Below are positions 5,405 through 8,356 of a DNA stretch of 8,356 nt, piece after piece (the stretch's first letter is position 1; the number at the start of each line of letters is the position of its first letter). Source of the stretch: Candidatus Sumerlaeota bacterium. Lineage in GTDB: Bacteria; Sumerlaeota; Sumerlaeia; JADFCT01. The DNA lies in NCBI GenBank assembly GCA_026398575.1, contig JAPLSP010000403.1:1-8356 (forward strand). The letters run 5' to 3'. The position numbers and the translations under genes were made by a program. The notes below the pieces were generated by a model that was given only the letters and a program-made list of their open reading frames with translations, ran no database searches and was not told where the DNA came from.

Positions 5405-5481
5405 CGCTGTCATCGAAATTACCTGTCACCGCAATTATCCGAAATTATGAAATTATGTCCCCGATATCATCCCCGAAATTA
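5405..5481 (-). repeat. Degenerate tandem array of AATTTCGGGGACA-like units
   Basis: GAAATTA occurs at 5415, 5441, 5449 and 5475, and TCCCCGA at 5458 and 5470. On the minus strand this reads as ATAATTTCGGGGATG, ATCGGGGACATAATTTC, ATAATTTCGG and GGTGACAGGTAATTTCG. These look like four or five decayed copies of one 15-20 base unit related to the start of repeat copies A and B. The array's edge forms the stop codon of the retropepsin-like gene. Confidence 0.55.
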
Positions 5482-5841
5482 TTTAAGCGATCTGGCACGC
5501 TCCCGTTTCAAAGACCGCGTCTTGGGATCCACGGAGATGCCCAGGCCCTCCAGGGCCAGCACGCCGAGAATCGGCTCTGATCCCTCGGGGCCGAAAATGA
5601 TGGGCGTGACGGTTTCCTCCCCCATCAGCGATATTCGCGCAAATCCATACTCAAGCTCTACTGGGCGTCCATCAGCTAGTTCGTAGATATTCTTTCCCTC
5701 GGGCCTGATACCGGCTTTGCGCAACGCCTTGGCCGGCGCCAGACAGTCAACGGCCCCCGTATCGACGAGGAACTCGGACATGAATCCTTTACCCCGCCCC
5801 GCCAGCCTGCGGACGGTGGTTGTTACATGCGTCAAACCCAT
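5479..5841 (-). CDS. Retropepsin-like (clan AA) aspartic protease
   Basis: The 120-residue protein has the single-domain layout of bacterial retropepsin-like proteases, which act as homodimers with one catalytic Asp from each chain. FLVDTGAVD (24-32) contains catalytic D27. YELADGRPVELEYGFARI (53-70) and TPIIFGPEGSEPILGVLALEGLGISVDP (79-106) complete the fold, with the second conserved ILG segment at 91-93. Target and cellular role are unknown for this small family. I chose the ATG at 5841 because AGAGG lies seven bases upstream and members commonly begin MGLTHV. The same frame is open upstream through an ATG at 5925 to about 6018, but no ribosome site supports an earlier start. The stop codon falls in the tandem motif array, so the last few residues could have been altered by it. 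No partner gene shares its strand directly. Confidence 0.85.
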   Translation of the reverse strand: MGLTHVTTTVRRLAGRGKGFMSEFLVDTGAVDCLAPAKALRKAGIRPEGKNIYELADGRPVELEYGFARISLMGEETVTPIIFGPEGSEPILGVLALEGLGISVDPKTRSLKRERARSLK

Positions 5842-6014
5842 TGGGATATCCTCTTCTCGCAAGTAGGCGCGAGCAAGCGCCGGTCTTACGGTACGATCTT
5901 TGTCGTCGCTTTGCTCACGGACCATGGTCCGCCGTGCCAGCGCAACCTTCTCTGCGTCAACGTGAGTTTGCCTAATTCGATCTTCACAATCCTCTTCAAT
6001 GCAGAGGCTTGAAT

Positions 6015-6043
6015 GTTAGACATCCATGACACAAATCTGTCAA
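6015..6043 (-). promoter_or_regulatory. Promoter for the retropepsin-like gene
   Basis: On the minus strand TTGACA (6043-6038) is followed after exactly 17 bases by TCTAAC (6020-6015), four of six matches to TATAAT. Transcription would begin near 6008, leaving a leader of about 165 nt before the start at 5841. The -35 overlaps an inverted pair TGACA (6027-6031)/TGTCA (6038-6042), and a perfect 7-bp dyad lies immediately upstream, so regulation is plausible. Confidence 0.55.
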
Positions 6044-6044
6044 G

Positions 6045-6064
6045 GGGAAAAGGGATATTTTCCC
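6045..6064. repeat. 7-bp-arm inverted repeat upstream of the retropepsin promoter
   Basis: GGGAAAA (6045-6051) and TTTTCCC (6058-6064) are exact reverse complements with a 6-nt centre. It abuts the -35 box at 6038-6043 and could be a regulator site or the edge of a repeat. Confidence 0.35.
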
Positions 6065-6091
6065 GACGATTTTGTGAGGAAGGATATGAAG

Positions 6092-6107
6092 TTTCGGGGA
6101 CGTGTTA
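6092..6107 (+). repeat. Solo copy of the recurrent TTTCGGGGAC motif
   Basis: TTTCGGGGACGTGTTA matches the start of repeat copy A (TTTCGGGGACAGGTTA on the minus strand) at 14 of 16 bases. It stands in the convergence-free gap between two minus-strand genes. The rest of 6108-6186 shows no gene and no clear terminator for the foldase gene. Confidence 0.6.
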
Positions 6108-6186
6108 CTCAATCCGGCCAATTTCCATGATTTGGGCGATTGCTGAGCGACGGCGCCATTTGTCGCATGCCCGCCAAACATGCCGG

Positions 6187-8154
6187 TTAATAGAGCCCTT
6201 TTTTGCCTGTTGAGCCTGGCTTGCTTCCTCTTGATTTTTTGGTTTCCACCGGGTGTGAGAAGGCGCTTTTGACGGGTTGCCGCTCGGGCGTGTAGGGCAG
6301 TCGGTCATAGAGCCACGTGGCGTCGGCCAGGGGCATGACTTCATTGAGGACTTCCTGCCGCGCCGCGCTGGCGTTGACGCGATAGTATTCGCGCAGGACC
6401 AGATCGCTGATCTCGCCGAAAGCGGGCGTGCGCTTTTCTTCCATCTTCTCGCAAACCCAGAACACCGCCTGCTCGTCCAGGTTCATGGGGCCGATGAAGG
6501 TATTGGACTTCAGCGCGTCCAATCCTTCGACGGGCAGATCGGCCGGCAGATGGTTCTTGTCATAGTACCCGCTCATGCGCGTGACCTGGGATTCATAAAC
6601 CTCCGGGTCCAGCAACTTGAGCGTCTCCGTGTACGCGTCGCGCATGGCCTGCAGAGCCGACGACGACGGTTCCGCGCCCTGCTTCGTCTTCGACAGCGTT
6701 TTGTCGAGTTCCTTCATGACGATGAGCTGTTCGACGAGCAGGTCTTTGAGTTGGTCTTTGGCTTGCCTGACGGCCTCGAACCGGTCGGGCGCGGGCATTT
6801 TGTCCGGATTTTTGACCTTGACGATGACTTTGGCAAGATCGTATCTGGCCATCGGCTGGAACAATTCGGGATGCGCGCCGAAAAACCGCTGGAGCGTTTC
6901 ATCGGAAGGATGGGCGTATTTGCGCTGCTTCTCGAGCATCAAGCGGCTGACGGCGAGCATCGAGGGGGCAAACTCTCTGGCGCGCGCCAAACGCGAATCG
7001 TCGAGCAGGCCGCGTTTGAGGCATTCGTTGCGCATGAGCTCGCCCATGAATATGGCGCCCGTCTTCTGCTCCAGGAGTTTCTCGTCCGTCAAGCCGTTGT
7101 CCATGATGACCTGGGGAAAAACGCGCAGGAAATCGGCATTGGTCAGTTGGAAATCCCCCACTTTGAGCAGCCAGTCCTGATCGTTGCGGCTATGCCATGC
7201 CTGCCGGCGCCAGGCGTTATGGCGCGTGTACATGATTTTTTCGAGCGCATAAACCTGGTTATAGCGCAGGACGTTGGGAATCAGGCGGCGGCGCGCGTCT
7301 TCTTTCACGTCCACAAATTCGGGATAGGAATCCAGCGCGTGTTTTTCGAGTTTGACCAGATACATGCCGCTGGGGCCGCGGAAAGGCTCTGAAATCTGCC
7401 CCTCCTCCAAATCGCCCACGATTTCATCGAACTCCTGAAACATGACTCCATCGGGGATCATCGGCAGCAGTCCGCCGTTTTTTGCGCTCGGCGCGTCGGA
7501 ATTGGCGGCGGCCAATGGCCCGAAATCTTCGCCCTTGCGCGCGCGTTCGAGCAATCCAGCCAGCGTTTTTTGCGCCTGATTGAACTCGTCGGCGCTTACG
7601 TTCGCCGGCAAGCGCTTGAATATCACCCGAACGGTGACCCCGCCCTTGCGGATGAAGTAGTCGGGATGATCGTTATAGAACTTGCGCAGGTCGCCGTCGG
7701 TCAGTTCGATTTCTTTCTGGCGGGCGTAGTCGGCCCAGAGCAGGTCATAGATGGGATAAATGAACATCTCGGCGCCCTGGCGGTCCGCCGAGCGCGGATA
7801 TTGATCGTTCAGTTTCAAGCGCGGCGCGGCCATCATGATGGCGAAATCTTCGAGGCCCGTGTGCAGCCGCTCGCGCAGCTCTTCGCGGCGCGAAAGGCCT
7901 GGCTCCGTCAGGTAGCGCTCGACAATGTCCGGCGCCGCGTCATCGCGCATTGTGAGGTAAAGAAGAAAATCTTTTTCCTTCACGTCGCCGAATTTGGTTT
8001 TTGCCAACGGGCGGTCTTTTTGTCCGTCGTAGGTTCCGAGGAAGAGGGGATTGACCGCGTGGCAGGGCGTTATGGCCAGGCAGAGGATCATTGCCGCCAT
8101 CGCCAGGCGCCAGTCCGGCGCTGCGAAAACAAACCTGAAAGGTCGAGGAATCAT
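6187..8154 (-). CDS. Exported SurA/PpiC-like peptidyl-prolyl isomerase (foldase)
   Basis: The 655-residue product has a signal peptide (hydrophobic AMAAMILCLAITPCHA, 18-33, likely cut after CHA) and a long alpha-helical chaperone-like section with a SurA-type build. The parvulin domain spans about 172-272: TVRVIFKRLP, KGEDFGPLAAANSDAPSAKNGGLLPMI (208-233), FDEIVGDLEEGQISEPFRGPSGMYLVKLEK (242-271). These are the standard strands and the GGxL turn. Residues about 436-580 (YDLAKVIVKVKN ... NTFIGPMNLDEQAVFWVCEKMEEKRTPAFGEI) look like a second, degenerate parvulin-type domain split by a helical insert. The C-terminus is basic and low in complexity (KKSRGSKPGSTGKKG). It would act in the periplasm on outer-membrane or secreted proteins. 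ATG 8154 has only a weak AGG upstream. ATG 8100 (residue 19) is an alternative that still leaves a signal peptide. Family assignment is firm; orthology to SurA is not. Confidence 0.85.
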   Translation of the reverse strand: MIPRPFRFVFAAPDWRLAMAAMILCLAITPCHAVNPLFLGTYDGQKDRPLAKTKFGDVKEKDFLLYLTMRDDAAPDIVERYLTEPGLSRREELRERLHTGLEDFAIMMAAPRLKLNDQYPRSADRQGAEMFIYPIYDLLWADYARQKEIELTDGDLRKFYNDHPDYFIRKGGVTVRVIFKRLPANVSADEFNQAQKTLAGLLERARKGEDFGPLAAANSDAPSAKNGGLLPMIPDGVMFQEFDEIVGDLEEGQISEPFRGPSGMYLVKLEKHALDSYPEFVDVKEDARRRLIPNVLRYNQVYALEKIMYTRHNAWRRQAWHSRNDQDWLLKVGDFQLTNADFLRVFPQVIMDNGLTDEKLLEQKTGAIFMGELMRNECLKRGLLDDSRLARAREFAPSMLAVSRLMLEKQRKYAHPSDETLQRFFGAHPELFQPMARYDLAKVIVKVKNPDKMPAPDRFEAVRQAKDQLKDLLVEQLIVMKELDKTLSKTKQGAEPSSSALQAMRDAYTETLKLLDPEVYESQVTRMSGYYDKNHLPADLPVEGLDALKSNTFIGPMNLDEQAVFWVCEKMEEKRTPAFGEISDLVLREYYRVNASAARQEVLNEVMPLADATWLYDRLPYTPERQPVKSAFSHPVETKKSRGSKPGSTGKKGLY

Positions 8155-8176
8155 GGAATTGAAAACCTGAAAAGAT

Positions 8177-8207
8177 AAAAAAGCGGCTCAACAGCCAATC
8201 ATGAGCC
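8177..8207 (-). terminator. Terminator-like hairpin in the foldase gene leader
   Basis: On the minus strand GGCTCA (8207-8202) pairs with TGAGCC (8190-8185) around an 11-nt loop, followed by GC and six T (8182-8177) and more T. This is the form of an intrinsic terminator, but it lies between the predicted promoter (8240-8268) and the start codon at 8154. It could be an attenuator, or the end of an upstream minus-strand transcript. Confidence 0.45.
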
Positions 8208-8239
8208 CACGACGGCTATTCTCTAACCGCCGCCGCATG

Positions 8240-8268
8240 ACAATATTGAACCGCGCGGCGGCGTTCAA
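8240..8268 (-). promoter_or_regulatory. Promoter for the foldase gene, enclosed by a GC-rich dyad
   Basis: On the minus strand TTGAAC (8268-8263) is followed after 17 bases by TATTGT (8245-8240), five and four of six matches to consensus. The -10 lies in the 18-nt loop of a perfect 9-bp dyad, CGCCGCCGC (8228-8236)/GCGGCGGCG (8255-8263), which could be a regulator site or simply a GC-rich structure. Expected leader length is about 80 nt. Confidence 0.5.
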
Positions 8269-8286
8269 GGCAAAAGGATGGAAGTG

Positions 8287-8356
8287 TGGTAGGCCGCTCG
8301 CTCCGTCGGGCGGCCACAGTGCGCCAAGGCCGCCCGACGGAGCGAGCGGCCTACCA
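8287..8356. repeat. Perfect 29-bp-arm inverted repeat at the window edge
   Basis: Bases 8287-8315 and 8328-8356 are exact reverse complements, separated by 12 bases (8316-8327). Each arm contains GGCCGCTCGCTCCGTCGGGC. The stem may continue past the window. It is very GC-rich and has no T run in view. Arms this long and identical suggest a recent or maintained repeat, probably one of many in the genome. Confidence 0.9.

Noticed and set aside
5405..5481. Possible CRISPR array
   Set aside because: The repeats are short, degenerate and not evenly spaced by unique spacers, and there are no cas genes.
5164..5580. A 138-codon plus-strand open frame after the C39-like gene
   Set aside because: It crosses the repeat, the dyads and the antisense of the retropepsin-like gene, with no ribosome site or recognisable domain.
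5886..5987. A 33-codon minus-strand GTG-started leader peptide ahead of the retropepsin-like gene
   Set aside because: Its purine-rich ribosome site is only about three bases from the GTG, too close, and the peptide shows no attenuation-type residue run.
6277..7392. A 371-codon plus-strand open frame
   Set aside because: It is entirely antisense to the foldase gene, which has a signal peptide and a parvulin domain. Long antisense frames are expected at this G+C.

Overview
The window looks like a piece of a GC-rich chromosome from an uncultured Gram-negative bacterium. Chromosomal genes (ispG and a large exported foldase) sit on either side of an accessory stretch of about 4.5 kb made of toxin-antitoxin genes, broken genes and short repeats. 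The MEP-pathway gene, the signal-peptide-bearing parvulin protein and the AbrB, BrnT and retropepsin-like types seen here would fit a Planctomycetota, Verrucomicrobiota, Hydrogenedentota or Sumerlaeota-like lineage. That placement is an impression, not a result.

Layout from left to right. Positions 1-98 carry the 3' tail (rest of domain V plus domain VI) of a group II intron whose body lies outside the window. A hairpin follows, then about 300 nt of non-coding DNA with a perfect 14-bp palindrome, then ispG (445-1512), complete with its 4Fe-4S ligands. After ispG come a possible terminator and one copy of a dispersed repeat. Next is a BrnT-type toxin gene (1904-2191) overlapped by its probable antitoxin (2172-2510). 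A minus-strand remnant of an IS1182/IS5-type transposase (N-terminal third only) follows. An orphan AbrB/MazE-like gene (3140-3376) has a clear promoter and an operator-like dyad.

From 3620 to about 5083 the DNA is strikingly AT-rich (a 60-nt sample has 32% G+C against 70% in an ispG sample). It holds two tandem genes: an exported or membrane-anchored protein of unrecognised family, possibly LolA-like, and the front half of an exported C39-like cysteine peptidase. The second gene is cut off by an inverted copy of the repeat found after ispG. The next few hundred bases are non-coding, with dyads and a degenerate tandem array. A minus-strand retropepsin-like aspartic protease gene (5479-5841) and a minus-strand SurA/PpiC-like foldase gene (6187-8154) follow. 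The window ends in a perfect 29-bp-arm hairpin.

The most notable theme is a short recurrent motif, roughly ATTTCGGGGACA, found at least six times. It sits at the broken ends of the transposase and C39 genes and at the stop codon of the retropepsin gene. This suggests one family of small repeats, perhaps REP-like and mobilised in trans, has shaped the accessory region. The AT-rich two-gene cassette is the best candidate for an undescribed system, but only its first gene is intact here.
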